DNA of 64,000 nucleotides from positions 62,001-126,000 of the forward strand of contig CAJBYO010000090.1 in NCBI GenBank assembly GCA_903959905.1, written 5' to 3'. Below are positions 7,732-16,787 of this stretch, in pieces (position 1 is the first letter of the stretch; each line of letters starts with the position of its first letter). The stretch is from an uncultured Bacteroidales bacterium. Its GTDB lineage: Bacteria; Bacteroidota; Bacteroidia; Bacteroidales; FEN-979. The position numbers were made by a program, and so were the translations under genes. The notes beneath the pieces were generated by a model, which ran no database searches, was not told where the DNA came from, and was given only the letters and a program-made list of their open reading frames with translations.

Positions 7732-9798
7732 TTATCTGACCGGTAAAAATGAATATTTCTTGGAATAGGTTATCATCTGGGTTGCAAAATCTTCAGGATA
7801 TTCAATGGTCACATCCATGATTTTTTCGCCGTTCTCAACTACCCTGTATTGTGGGTTGATGAACCCGGCATAAGGTGCGATGTTTAGCTTTTTATACCTT
7901 CCCAGAACTTCCCTGTGGAGTTCCTGATCAACCTGAACTGCATACTTCTCCACCAGTTCTTTGGCTGCTGCGTAATCACCTTCTGAAGTGATGCGCTGAA
8001 CAATCCTCAGCAAATCACCGAAAAGTGTTCTCAGAGCTTTGTAATCAGATACTTTGAAATATGTTTTCCCGTCACGGATTACCTTTTCAATGACCTTTTT
8101 TTCCTTTCCCTGCTCATAAACCCAATGGGCAATAAGTGCCCGGTCGCGCATGTGCGATTCTTCAATTGTTTTCCCGGGTTGAATGCGCACCAGTTGCGTC
8201 ATCAATCCGTTGCGGATATAACTGTCGTATTCAGCCATGGCCACCTCATCGTTGGGAACCAGGCCGAACTTCTCTAGCACGGGATCCTTGATGAAATAAA
8301 GTGCAAACAGGTCGGCACGGGCCTCCTCTATGGTTGAATGATAACTTTTAAGCGCATCACCGGTTACGCCTTTCATCAACTGTCCGGAACCATGCCCCAG
8401 GCACTCGTGAATATCTGTGGTGAGGCTTCCTGCTAACCTGCCATAGGCTGATGCCCTTTCAATTTCCGCAGGAGAACAGGCAAACTCTTCCAGGAATCCG
8501 TTGCCCTGTGAGGCTTTGTCATACGCTTCTGTGATATTGTCGATGGTTACAGACTTGGATCCGTATTCTTTCCTGATCCATGGGGCATTGGGCAGGTTAA
8601 TCCCGATAGCGGTGGTGGGATCGCTGTCGCCTCCAAGTTGGGCGGCTATGATTACTTTGGCACTGACCCCAACAACCTTTGATTTTTTAAATGCCGGGGC
8701 GATGGGCGATATATCTTCGAAATACTGTGCGTTCCGACTGAGGATTTCCGTGCGTTTTGTGGCCTCTTCATCCTTGAAATTCACAATTGATTCCCACGAG
8801 CCTTTCATGGCCATCGGGTCGCCGTAGACTTCAACAAATCCGTTTACAAAGTCAACCTTCGATTTAATGTCCTTCACCCATGCAATGCTATATTCATCCC
8901 AGGTCACCAGACTGCCCGACCGGTAGTAACTGATGAGTTTCCTGATCACATCTCGCTGTTCCGGGTTTTCTGCAACTGTCATGGCTTTTTCCAGCCAGTT
9001 CACGATCTGTTCGATGGCCGCACTGTACAAACCTCCTACTTTATAGGTTTTCTCGACAATTTTTCCGTTTTCCTTTACCAGCTTGGAATTAAGGCCGAAG
9101 GAGATAAGGGTATCCGTCTTTTTTAATTTTGCATCCTTCTTCATGGATGCATAGAAATCCTCCGCCTCTTTCTGTGTAACTCCTTCGTAAAAATTGGAAG
9201 AAGAACTCAAAATAAGGTCCTTTGACGGGTCGAGGGAGACTCTCTTAGGTGCCACCTGTGCATCAAACACGAGTGGTATTAATTCTTCAAGGAGTTGTTC
9301 TTTGCTTTGACCTTTGGCCAGGGGCAAGGATTCGACAGGAGTTCCCTTGATCAAAGTGGCAAAATAGGTTTTTGAAAAATCCGGAATAAATTTATCTGTT
9401 GAATAGTGATGATGGATCCCATTGCTGAACCAGATACGCTTGAGATATACAACAAAAATGCTGAATTCATCAGAATTCCTGTCACCCCTGTAACTGCTGT
9501 AAATTCCTTCCATTGCAGTCCGGATCAACAGGTTTGATTTACAATTCTGGTCATAAATAATATCCCTCCCGCATAAAGCAGCCTGGCTCAGGTAATAAAT
9601 CAACGCCTTTTGGTCAAGCGACAGATTTTCAAAGCCTGGTACCCGGTAGCGCAATATCTTCGCATCGGAAAACTGTTCAGTTAAATATTTAAACCCGGTT
9701 TCACTTGTCGCCTCAGGTTGGGTCAGTGCCTGTGTTTGTGGGGATGAAAATGCTGAAACAGATAATAACATAATCAGAAAAGTGCTAAGTGTTTTCAT
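7732..9798 (-). CDS. Dipeptidyl peptidase III-like, M49 family, exported
   Basis: This 688-residue protein has a signal peptide (about 1-24). The diagnostic M49 zinc motif HEXXGH is present as HECLGH (464-469), followed by EEARAD (491-496), which supplies the third zinc ligand. M49 enzymes remove dipeptides from the N-terminus of oligopeptides; the signal peptide places this one in the periplasm or outside. Three bases separate it from the M23 gene downstream and three from the ComB-like gene upstream, so it is in the same operon. Whether it acts on wall peptides released by the M23 enzyme or on nutrient peptides cannot be said. Confidence 0.92.
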   Translation of the reverse strand: MKTLSTFLIMLLSVSAFSSPQTQALTQPEATSETGFKYLTEQFSDAKILRYRVPGFENLSLDQKALIYYLSQAALCGRDIIYDQNCKSNLLIRTAMEGIYSSYRGDRNSDEFSIFVVYLKRIWFSNGIHHHYSTDKFIPDFSKTYFATLIKGTPVESLPLAKGQSKEQLLEELIPLVFDAQVAPKRVSLDPSKDLILSSSSNFYEGVTQKEAEDFYASMKKDAKLKKTDTLISFGLNSKLVKENGKIVEKTYKVGGLYSAAIEQIVNWLEKAMTVAENPEQRDVIRKLISYYRSGSLVTWDEYSIAWVKDIKSKVDFVNGFVEVYGDPMAMKGSWESIVNFKDEEATKRTEILSRNAQYFEDISPIAPAFKKSKVVGVSAKVIIAAQLGGDSDPTTAIGINLPNAPWIRKEYGSKSVTIDNITEAYDKASQGNGFLEEFACSPAEIERASAYGRLAGSLTTDIHECLGHGSGQLMKGVTGDALKSYHSTIEEARADLFALYFIKDPVLEKFGLVPNDEVAMAEYDSYIRNGLMTQLVRIQPGKTIEESHMRDRALIAHWVYEQGKEKKVIEKVIRDGKTYFKVSDYKALRTLFGDLLRIVQRITSEGDYAAAKELVEKYAVQVDQELHREVLGRYKKLNIAPYAGFINPQYRVVENGEKIMDVTIEYPEDFATQMITYSKKYSFLPVR

Positions 9799-9801
9799 TG
9801 T

Positions 9802-10560
9802 TTAATTGTTTGGTTGTTCATCTTTAATATATCCTGCCGAATAAACCGGGACAACCCGGGTTGAATCAACCGTAAAAGAATACGGGATGATATCATCGAG
9901 TTTAAGGTCTTTCAGGCGGTGCCTGTGTGCTGCTTTTTCAATATAATCGAGAATGTCGGGTTCTGCAATCCGCCACAGGTCAATGGAAGCATGCGTGGCA
10001 TCGCAATGGGTCTGAAACTGATGGCCGTCAAGGAGTTTCTCCGCGAGAGCGCCTGCAAAGATCGTATCCTCAAGGCAGAATTTATTTTTCCACCCGGAAC
10101 AGAGTATTACAATGTTGCTATCCTGCTGCACCAGCCATGCTGTGAGCGCGGTAAGGTTGGTGAATGACCCCATGGCGATTTTCAGGGCATCCTTGGCAAT
10201 CTCCAGGGCCCTGGTGCCGTTGGTTGTACAGTAAACAAGCGTCTTGCCCCCAATCGCCTCCGCGGTGAAATTGAATGCAGAATTCCCGAAGTCGGCAAAA
10301 TCAAGTTTCTTCCCATCCTGCTCGGAGGCAACGAGGTATCCCTGATCTTTCAACAAACGCGCCTGATCCAGTGTTGCGACAGGCAGAATGTTTTTTACCC
10401 CATTCTCAAAGGCTGCACAAATGGAAGTGGTGGCACGTAAAATATCAACAAGGACGACGATATAATCTCCCTTTGTCTGTATCTCCGAAAAAAGCCTGGG
10501 CGTAAGGCACACTTCAATGCTGCGCAACAATTCAGGCTTCTCTGTATTATTCATTTCCAA
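9802..10560 (-). CDS. comB: 2-phosphosulfolactate phosphatase-like (ComB family)
   Basis: A protein of 252 residues, the usual size for ComB. Family features are VLVDILRATTSICAAF near residue 40, DFGNSAF, VYCTTNGTRAL around 110 and a C-terminal CSGWKNKFCLED. In methanogens ComB dephosphorylates 2-phosphosulfolactate on the way to coenzyme M. In Bacteroidota, which lack coenzyme M, the substrate is uncertain; sulfolactate metabolism is possible. It has no signal peptide, unlike its operon neighbours, and sits six bases from the leucine-rich repeat gene upstream. Confidence 0.85.
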   Translation of the reverse strand: MEMNNTEKPELLRSIEVCLTPRLFSEIQTKGDYIVVLVDILRATTSICAAFENGVKNILPVATLDQARLLKDQGYLVASEQDGKKLDFADFGNSAFNFTAEAIGGKTLVYCTTNGTRALEIAKDALKIAMGSFTNLTALTAWLVQQDSNIVILCSGWKNKFCLEDTIFAGALAEKLLDGHQFQTHCDATHASIDLWRIAEPDILDYIEKAAHRHRLKDLKLDDIIPYSFTVDSTRVVPVYSAGYIKDEQPNN

Positions 10561-10566
10561 AACGTA

Positions 10567-13137
10567 TCAATAATAAACAATTTCACATTGGGAATGCAAT
10601 GCCTTCAGCTTCTCAACCCGTTTGGCGGAGACTTTTGTGTTGAACATCTTTATTATCTCCAGTTTGCTCATGCCATCCAGCACATCAACATTTCCAACCC
10701 TTGTATTATAAAATTCAATTACCCTGAGGTTTACAAGCTTCTGCAGGTATTTCAGATTTTTAATCTGGGTTCCGCTGAATTTCAGCACCTCCAGTTTTAC
10801 CATATTTTGCAGCGCATCAATATCCTCCACCTGGGTATTTGAAAAATCAAGCTCAGTCAGGTTGGACAACCCTGATACCGGGGTAAGGTCAAGGATGGGA
10901 TTCTTCTGGCAGCGGAGTATTTTCAGTTTCAACATTTTTGAAACCGGATCAAGTTTGGCAACGGTGGTGCCTGAAAACTGCAATTCCGTTAGCCGTGTTA
11001 AATGAAGAAGCGGCACCAGGTCAGAAATCTGGAAATTTTCGGCAATAGTAACTGAAGTAAGCCCGGCAATTTGCTGCAGCCCGAGTTTGTCGGGATCCTC
11101 TTTCAGTTTAACCTGCTGGAGGAATACGTCTTTCCAGGGCTGGACCAGTCCTTTCCACCAGTCGTTGTTCTCAAACGTCTGGAATACCAGCATACAGTCA
11201 GGATTTTTCTCAGCAAAATTATCAGCCTCTTTCAAATCGACCGGCGTATTGTCAGCAAAAACCAAGTGCAGTTTCGCCATGCCGTAAAGCGGGCTCAGGT
11301 CGGCTGCCTGTGTATTGTCAAAATTAAGAATTTCAAGGCCTGCAATGCCCGCCAGGGGCTTCAGGTCGGCGACTTTTGTATTGGAGGCATTCAGAACGCG
11401 CAATTCGGTCAGGTCCTTCAACGGATCCAGGGAGGTAATCCCGGTGCTCTGGCATTGCAGATTTCGCAACAGGATTAGTTTGCTCAACGGCGCCAATGAT
11501 GTCAATGTCATCCGGCCGGCGATGTTGATACTGTCAAGCAGTGCTAACTGGTGCAGTTGCTCTGTGGTAGGCTGCGCGTCCAGTTTCAGGTAAAAATTAA
11601 AAATGTTCTGCCATTCGGGCGACATCAATTTCCACCATGCCGCAAGTTCGTTTGATGCATAGATCAGGGCTGCTTCAGGGTGTTTCCGCATAAACACGAG
11701 CGCCTCTTTCTGGTTGACGCGTGTGCTGTTGCAATAAACCCGCTGCAGCGCGGTCATGTTATCCAGGGGGGCAAGGCTGCCAACTCCAGTACTGTCGCAG
11801 GAAAGGATCCGGATATTGACCAGGTTTTTAAGGGCGTCGAGATTGTCGACCGGAGTGGATGAGATATTCAGCAATTCAAGGCCGGTAAGGCCTGATAAGG
11901 GTGAAATATCCTTTATTGATGTATGACAGATCCGCAAATCCTTCATTCCGGCCATGTCTTTAAGCGATTCCAGCGAATTCACACGGGTCCAGCTCAGGTC
12001 GAGGGTTGCGAGCGATTCAAACACCGGCACCATATCCAGGTTGTTTACAGGCGTTCCTTTCATCCGGAGCTGGTTGATCCCGATACAAAAACGAAGCGGT
12101 TCAAGACTGCTTACAGTCGTGTTGGAGATATCCAGAACTTCAAGTTTATTCAGGTTTCGCATGGGTGTCAGGTCACTTACCCCGGTGCCCGAAACATTTA
12201 CCTCTTTCAGATCCGACAGTTTATTCAGCGGCTCCAAATCCGAGATGGATGATTTCCCTGCGAGATCAATGCTTCCCGAATGAACGATCTCACCCAGGAA
12301 CTGGTAAAACTGCGATCCCATTATAAGTGTCTTTTCCCCGCCTACCATGGCCACAGAGTCGTTGAAACTATCGATATCCGACATCGGCATTGTCCCTTCA
12401 AGTTTTTTATCCCCGCCAAGAACAACTTTCCAATCATGCGACAGACCATTCCACCAGTTCCGCAGATCATCCTTCTCATTCAGTTTCGTGGTATACACGC
12501 TCACAATTTTAAGCTGCTGCTTTACCGAATCAAAGTTGATTTCAATGTACCTGACTTTGTTGGAATTGACAGAATCACCGTTGATGGTGATCGCATTCAG
12601 GCTGCGGTTGGCGGTAACTTTGAAGTAGGTAAGCCCATCCTGGCCTGCCAGCACACTGACATCCTGAATGGTATAGAGGAATTTTGCCTTTTTAAAGAAA
12701 AAGTCCACGTCGGTCAGATAGGCCGACATATCCTTATGTAACGGAACCAGGCGGTTTTCATCAAGGTCATCTTCAATCTGAACATCCTCATCCCAGCACC
12801 ACTTCAGGTAACTCTGCGATATGATGGTCTGTTTTTCGCTGACCGAGTTGCGCGGATCACCCAGGAAATTGAGGGAGCTTTCAAAAAACTTAACCAGCGG
12901 AGTGACCTGCAGTTTGAAAGTATCAACCTGGTTGGCTGCAATCATGCCTGCCTTGGATTTCACCTCAACAGGTTTTCCGGAAGTCCCGGTTTTTTTCTGC
13001 GTGGCTGACGCCGGCTTTTTTGCTGCTGATTTTGATGTTGAGTGGCCGCTTTTTTTGGAATTACCTGATTTCTGGGCAAAACCCGGGGCGCCAAGGGTAA
13101 AGATGACCAGGATAACCAGGATAAAAAACTTCTGCAT
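10567..13137 (-). CDS. Exported leucine-rich repeat protein with three WW-spacer/LRR modules
   Basis: 856 residues from ATG 13137, just before the signal peptide MQKFFILVILVIF; an open frame reaches further upstream but overlaps the neighbouring gene. A Lys/Ser-rich linker (22-65) leads to an N-terminal domain (about 70-220). Then come three modules: a WWNGL/WWKLM/WWKGL motif at 228, 501 and 660, a short helical spacer, and a run of 22-residue LRRs of internalin-like type (about 290-476, 537-634 and 697-838). Each LRR run ends in a similar cap with a late aromatic residue (about 477-493, 636-652 and 838-856), and the protein ends on the third cap. The ligand is unknown. Probably periplasmic or surface-exposed and involved in protein binding. 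Confidence 0.85.
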   Translation of the reverse strand: MQKFFILVILVIFTLGAPGFAQKSGNSKKSGHSTSKSAAKKPASATQKKTGTSGKPVEVKSKAGMIAANQVDTFKLQVTPLVKFFESSLNFLGDPRNSVSEKQTIISQSYLKWCWDEDVQIEDDLDENRLVPLHKDMSAYLTDVDFFFKKAKFLYTIQDVSVLAGQDGLTYFKVTANRSLNAITINGDSVNSNKVRYIEINFDSVKQQLKIVSVYTTKLNEKDDLRNWWNGLSHDWKVVLGGDKKLEGTMPMSDIDSFNDSVAMVGGEKTLIMGSQFYQFLGEIVHSGSIDLAGKSSISDLEPLNKLSDLKEVNVSGTGVSDLTPMRNLNKLEVLDISNTTVSSLEPLRFCIGINQLRMKGTPVNNLDMVPVFESLATLDLSWTRVNSLESLKDMAGMKDLRICHTSIKDISPLSGLTGLELLNISSTPVDNLDALKNLVNIRILSCDSTGVGSLAPLDNMTALQRVYCNSTRVNQKEALVFMRKHPEAALIYASNELAAWWKLMSPEWQNIFNFYLKLDAQPTTEQLHQLALLDSINIAGRMTLTSLAPLSKLILLRNLQCQSTGITSLDPLKDLTELRVLNASNTKVADLKPLAGIAGLEILNFDNTQAADLSPLYGMAKLHLVFADNTPVDLKEADNFAEKNPDCMLVFQTFENNDWWKGLVQPWKDVFLQQVKLKEDPDKLGLQQIAGLTSVTIAENFQISDLVPLLHLTRLTELQFSGTTVAKLDPVSKMLKLKILRCQKNPILDLTPVSGLSNLTELDFSNTQVEDIDALQNMVKLEVLKFSGTQIKNLKYLQKLVNLRVIEFYNTRVGNVDVLDGMSKLEIIKMFNTKVSAKRVEKLKALHSQCEIVYY

Positions 13138-13142
13138 AGGTA

Positions 13143-13976
13143 TCAATTTACGTGTGTGTAATTCCGCATCAAATTTTTCTTCTCCTGCTCGTTGACACGG
13201 AGCACATTTGAAATCAGCCACCCTGAATTGACTTCATTCCTGTTGAACCACGACAGTTCAAAATACCAGTTCGGAACCTGGAAAACATGAAATTTCACAT
13301 TGTTGACTGAAAGAAAACTGAGGTTCCCGTTTTTCATTTCCATCACAAACAGGGCGGTCATGTCAGGCTTATATTCCTTCTCAAAATAAAAATCGAGGTT
13401 CTCGGGTTCCTTAAAAGCCTTGTGAAGGTTCATAAAGTCGAGCTCATGGCTCATCGGGTGTATGAAGTATTTCAGGTTTGTTGTATCACTGAGATGTGTA
13501 AACCATGACTGAAACCGGTCAAAGTAAACATCGGAAATCACCCATTTGTAGCCCTCATGCTGTTTCTCAATTTTAAGGTACAGAATGATGTTCACCTTCT
13601 CCTTCTTGTAAAGAAAGGATGCGGTTACTTCAGCAAACCAGCCTTTGGCGTAAAAATCAAGGAATGCAGGATTCTTTTTGTTCAGCGCATCTTCAATAAA
13701 TACAAACTTTGCATCCGGACTGATAACAGGGCTTGAATTGTCAAAAAGCATGTTCAGGTACTTTTTACGTGCTTTCAACTCGCGGTAACCTGGATTTCCC
13801 GGATAGTAACGCTTTCCCTGCACATCTTCCTCCCCGTTGAACCGCAGGAAAAACTGGTTAACCTGCTTGGTCTGCGCATAGAACATGGACTCATCACCGG
13901 TGAGTGAACCTATTGATCCCTGGGAAAAAGTCAGTATCGGAAAGAATAAAAGAAAGGCCCAGATGAAGTTTCGCAT
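13143..13976 (-). CDS. Exported protein of unknown function
   Basis: A 277-residue protein with a clear signal peptide (MRNFIWAFLLFFPILTFS). I do not recognise the family. The body alternates helical and beta-rich stretches, with many aromatic residues (WFAEVTASFLYKK, YKWVISDVYFDRFQSWF). Its layout (an early helical segment, then strands ending in YKWVISDV) recalls the N-terminal domain of the downstream leucine-rich repeat protein, whose signal-peptide ATG lies five bases past this stop. The two are surely co-transcribed. A role in the envelope together with that protein is inference only. Confidence 0.7.
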   Translation of the reverse strand: MRNFIWAFLLFFPILTFSQGSIGSLTGDESMFYAQTKQVNQFFLRFNGEEDVQGKRYYPGNPGYRELKARKKYLNMLFDNSSPVISPDAKFVFIEDALNKKNPAFLDFYAKGWFAEVTASFLYKKEKVNIILYLKIEKQHEGYKWVISDVYFDRFQSWFTHLSDTTNLKYFIHPMSHELDFMNLHKAFKEPENLDFYFEKEYKPDMTALFVMEMKNGNLSFLSVNNVKFHVFQVPNWYFELSWFNRNEVNSGWLISNVLRVNEQEKKNLMRNYTHVN

Positions 13977-14014
13977 AAATTCGATTGTGATTATACTGTG
14001 AAAGAATACTTAAC

Positions 14015-14090
14015 CTTTTTTACCACATTAGGCACATAGTTCACAGAGGAAAATCTCATGTGCCCTATGTGCCTATTGTGGTGAAAAAAG
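14015..14090. repeat. Inverted repeat (25/26 bp arms, 25 bp loop)
   Basis: The left arm 14015-14039 and right arm 14065-14090 are reverse complements with one base indel and one mismatch (core ACCACATTAGGCACATAG). It fills the gap between two minus-strand genes. In an RNA it would form a stable hairpin. It has A/T-rich outer ends on both sides, so it could act as a transcription terminator for either strand or as RNA 3'-end protection. Confidence 0.88.
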
Positions 14091-14103
14091 TATCCGCAGG
14101 AAA

Positions 14104-14682
14104 TTATTTGGATGTTTCCTTCACCCTGATATCTCCGAGCATGACATCCCAGAAGCCGATAAGCCTGCCGCCGATCTGGGTCTCTTTGCGTTTAACGTAA
14201 ACTGTAATATCCTTCTTAGTGGTATCTTCATAAACCAGGCCCTTTTCCTTATCATACGCCTGGAAACGCTGGTAAATTGTAATGATACCCACATAGGTGC
14301 CGTCTGGTTGCCGAACGAGATCACTGACATACTGGATCTTGTACCAGTCAATCGTTACCTTGTCGTAATTAAGCTGCATCAGCCGGTCAAAATATTCGCG
14401 TACTTTGTAGTAGTTCACATCCTGTTTACCGATGGAGGAAACGCCGATCTCACTATTCTCCATGAATAATTCAGTGGCGCGTTCAATAACCCGCTGTGCA
14501 TCCGACCATGGTGTTTTTTTATCGCCGATGATGCTGATATACTTACTGAGGTCGCGAACCTTTTCAAGGGCAAGGCTGTCGATGGCCTGTTTCCGTTGCG
14601 GCGAGAGGTTATCCTGGGCTGAGGCCCTGTATGACATTGCAAACAGGGAGACCAATATCATCAATGAAAGTGTTTTTCTCAT
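14104..14682 (-). CDS. Exported protein of unknown function
   Basis: 192 residues with a signal peptide (about 1-22, ending YRASAQ). The family is not recognised. After a helical first half it has VTIDWYKIQYVSDL, a PDGTYVGIITIYQRF strand pair and a strand-rich C-terminus (KDITVYVKRKE). The order of two helices followed by a mixed beta sheet suggests an NTF2-like cone fold, which is inference. Five bases separate it from the next gene upstream, so the two form a unit. A hairpin separates them from the leucine-rich repeat operon. Confidence 0.68.
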   Translation of the reverse strand: MRKTLSLMILVSLFAMSYRASAQDNLSPQRKQAIDSLALEKVRDLSKYISIIGDKKTPWSDAQRVIERATELFMENSEIGVSSIGKQDVNYYKVREYFDRLMQLNYDKVTIDWYKIQYVSDLVRQPDGTYVGIITIYQRFQAYDKEKGLVYEDTTKKDITVYVKRKETQIGGRLIGFWDVMLGDIRVKETSK

Positions 14683-14687
14683 GGTTG

Positions 14688-15500
14688 TTACTTTTTAATT
14701 AAATCCAGTTCCTTAATTTTTCCGTTGCTGTCGGTCATGATGGCATCAATATCATTCTTGCTTGCCTTGATATCCTTGATGAGGTTCAGGTACCGCTTGA
14801 TGGTGGTTGGTTTGTCGTAATCCACCATAGATCCTTCCTTGCTGATGATGATCAGTACAGGTGCATCATCCGATGAGAACAACTGCAGTGTTTTCTGAAT
14901 GGTGTTGTCTGCATTGGTCAGGTTGCCCGATTTCGCAGAATTGGCGATCGTTGTAAACGCATTCTCCAACTGGGTCTTCACCGGCAGGTTACTCCCGCCG
15001 GAGCGCATATCCTGAATTTTCTTTTCAAGGCGTCCGAGTAATTCATCAATTTCAGGGTCACCGAGGTTCAGTTTTTTAATGGCATTCATTTCGCGTTCAA
15101 GTTCATCTGCTGATTTGTTATCCTTGTTCAGCAGCAAATCATAAAGTTGCGCCCGTGCCCCGTCAACTTTCTGTGCCTTAGCCTGTGTTTGCTCCATCAG
15201 CAGTGTTTTCAGCTTCTGCTGTGCCTGTACGATCATGTCGTTCACGATAGGGTCATTCAGATTCATCCCCATTACATCACCCACAATGCGTTTCTGCTCT
15301 TCGTAAGAGAGGGTTGAGGTGCCGCTGATGATCGGCTGCAATTGCTTTTTGGCATTTTCAATCTGAGCTTTACGCTCTTTTTTCGACATTTTGCCTGTTG
15401 ATTTGCAACTGTCGGCTCCGGCAACCAGGAGTGTCATCAGCATGAAAAACATCACATGCTGCCAGCGGATTGATTTGATTTTACTTGCTATTTCGGACAT
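14688..15500 (-). CDS. Membrane-anchored helical protein of unknown function
   Basis: 270 residues. One hydrophobic segment (about 13-31, HVMFFMLMTLLVAGADSC) ends at a cysteine, so it could be a signal anchor or a poor lipobox (ADSC lacks the usual small residue pattern). The rest is strongly charged and helical, with KKERKAQIENAKKQL and RLEKKIQDM, likely coiled coil, and ends in repeated Lys/Asp-rich helices. The function is not recognised. It is the promoter-proximal gene of a two-gene unit with the next exported protein, and is preceded by short tandem repeats rather than a recognisable promoter. Confidence 0.65.
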   Translation of the reverse strand: MSEIASKIKSIRWQHVMFFMLMTLLVAGADSCKSTGKMSKKERKAQIENAKKQLQPIISGTSTLSYEEQKRIVGDVMGMNLNDPIVNDMIVQAQQKLKTLLMEQTQAKAQKVDGARAQLYDLLLNKDNKSADELEREMNAIKKLNLGDPEIDELLGRLEKKIQDMRSGGSNLPVKTQLENAFTTIANSAKSGNLTNADNTIQKTLQLFSSDDAPVLIIISKEGSMVDYDKPTTIKRYLNLIKDIKASKNDIDAIMTDSNGKIKELDLIKK

Positions 15501-15511
15501 AGTATAAAAAT

Positions 15512-15543
15512 TAAGTGTTAAGTATTAAGTTTTATGTTTTAAG
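15512..15543. repeat. TAAGTNT heptad tandem repeat (period 7)
   Basis: TAAGTGT, TAAGTAT, TAAGTTT, TATGTTT and a final TAAG follow one another at seven-base spacing, directly upstream of the gene starting at 15500 on the minus strand. Together with the GTGAC heptads at 15567-15608 it accounts for most of the 102-base gap. Confidence 0.8.
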
Positions 15544-15566
15544 CAGTGGCCTATCAGTTCGACCCT

Positions 15567-15608
15567 GTCACCCGTCACCTGTCACCTGTCACGCGTCACG
15601 CGTCACCC
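15567..15608. repeat. GTCAC-heptad tandem repeat (period 7, six copies)
   Basis: GTCAC begins at 15567, 15574, 15581, 15588, 15595 and 15602. On the minus strand this is the same GTGAC-plus-two-bases unit as at 603-665. The last copy contains the gcvT stop codon TGA (15603-15605, read on the minus strand), so here too the repeat ends a reading frame. Confidence 0.95.
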
Positions 15609-16691
15609 CTTATAAAACGGCATCTTCACAACCCTTGCCTTCAGAACTTTATCCCTGATTTTAATGTGAATTTCACTGCCTTCCCTGGATAATTCCGACG
15701 GAACATATCCCATTCCGATAGATTGCTTTACAAATGGGCCCATAGTACCAGACGTAACTTCTCCGATTTTATTGCCCTCGGCATCGGTAATTTCATATTC
15801 ATGCCGGGGAATTCCTTTGTCAACCATTTCAAATCCGACAAGCTTTTTCGCAGTACCATCCTGCTTCTGCTTCAGCAGAGATGCCTTGTTTATGAAATCT
15901 TTTTCTCCGGTAAACTTGGTAATCCAACCCAATCCGGCTTCAATCGGAGAAGTGGTATCGTTAATATCATTGCCGTAGAGGCAATATCCCATTTCAAGGC
16001 GTAAAGTATCACGTGCAGCAAGCCCGATCGGCTTAATCCCGTATTCTTCCCCGGTGGCAAAAACAGCCTCCCATATCTTCGGGGCGTCTTCATTGCTCAT
16101 GTATATCTCGCATCCGCCTGAGCCGGTATATCCTGTTGTAGCAAAAATAACCCCTGGAACCCCGGCGAATGTTAGTTTCTTAAATGTATAGTATTCCATA
16201 TCAGTCACAACTGTGTCTGTAAGCTTTTGCATAGCTTTTAACGCCAGCGGACCCTGAATTGCAAGCTGGGCAATTTCATCGGAAGCATTGTATAAAACGG
16301 CTCCCATTTTGTTCTGTTTGTTGCACCAGGCCCAGTCTTTATCAATATTGGCTGCATTTACCACAAGGAGATATGTTACGCTGTCAACCATATACACCAG
16401 CAAATCATCCACGATACCGCCGGTTTCATTCGGGAAGCAGGAATACTGAACTTTACCGGGAACCAGTTTTGACGCATCATTGGAAGTAACCCATTGCACA
16501 AAATCAAGTGCTTTCGGACCTTTAACCCAAAACTCCCCCATGTGTGAAACATCAAAAACGCCCAGTGCCTTGCGCACCGTTTCGTGCTCGGCGTTAATAC
16601 CTTCATACTGAACCGGCATGTTGTAACCGGCAAACGGAACCATCTTGGCGCCAAATGCCTCATGATACTTTGTAAATGCAGTGTTTTTCAT
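15603..16691 (-). CDS. gcvT: Aminomethyltransferase, glycine cleavage T protein
   Basis: 362 residues from ATG 16691, which matches the family N-terminus (KNTAFTKYHEAFGAKMVPFAGYNMPVQY); an upstream in-frame start adds 21 unrelated residues and is rejected. Typical features are DVSHMGEFWVKG, the folate-site region GYTGSGGCEIY and AARDTLRLEMGYCLYGND, and a C-terminal OB-like domain. It transfers the aminomethyl carbon of glycine from H protein to tetrahydrofolate. The lpdA gene nearby (17.9 kb) encodes the E3 subunit shared with this complex; gcvP and gcvH are not in the window. The stop codon lies within a GTGAC repeat. Confidence 0.97.
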   Translation of the reverse strand: MKNTAFTKYHEAFGAKMVPFAGYNMPVQYEGINAEHETVRKALGVFDVSHMGEFWVKGPKALDFVQWVTSNDASKLVPGKVQYSCFPNETGGIVDDLLVYMVDSVTYLLVVNAANIDKDWAWCNKQNKMGAVLYNASDEIAQLAIQGPLALKAMQKLTDTVVTDMEYYTFKKLTFAGVPGVIFATTGYTGSGGCEIYMSNEDAPKIWEAVFATGEEYGIKPIGLAARDTLRLEMGYCLYGNDINDTTSPIEAGLGWITKFTGEKDFINKASLLKQKQDGTAKKLVGFEMVDKGIPRHEYEITDAEGNKIGEVTSGTMGPFVKQSIGMGYVPSELSREGSEIHIKIRDKVLKARVVKMPFYKG

Positions 16692-16787
16692 GTGATTTAT
16701 AGTTTTATAGCTATGTAAGGTTGACAGGGAGTCATCTCTCCAGGGAATAAACAATAGTCCTTTACAGGATGCCTGTATTTAACGGCG

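Noticed and set aside
11071..12741. Long plus-strand open frames opposite the leucine-rich repeat gene
   Set aside because: They are shadows of the repetitive coding sequence on the other strand, with no plausible protein features.
13138..13221. Upstream start for the leucine-rich repeat protein
   Set aside because: It overlaps the end of the upstream exported-protein gene and would bury the signal peptide; ATG 13137 gives a normal signal sequence.
16692..16787. Glycine riboswitch in the gcvT leader
   Set aside because: A GGAGAGATGA stretch recalls it, but the rest of the aptamer consensus and a second aptamer or expression platform are not present.
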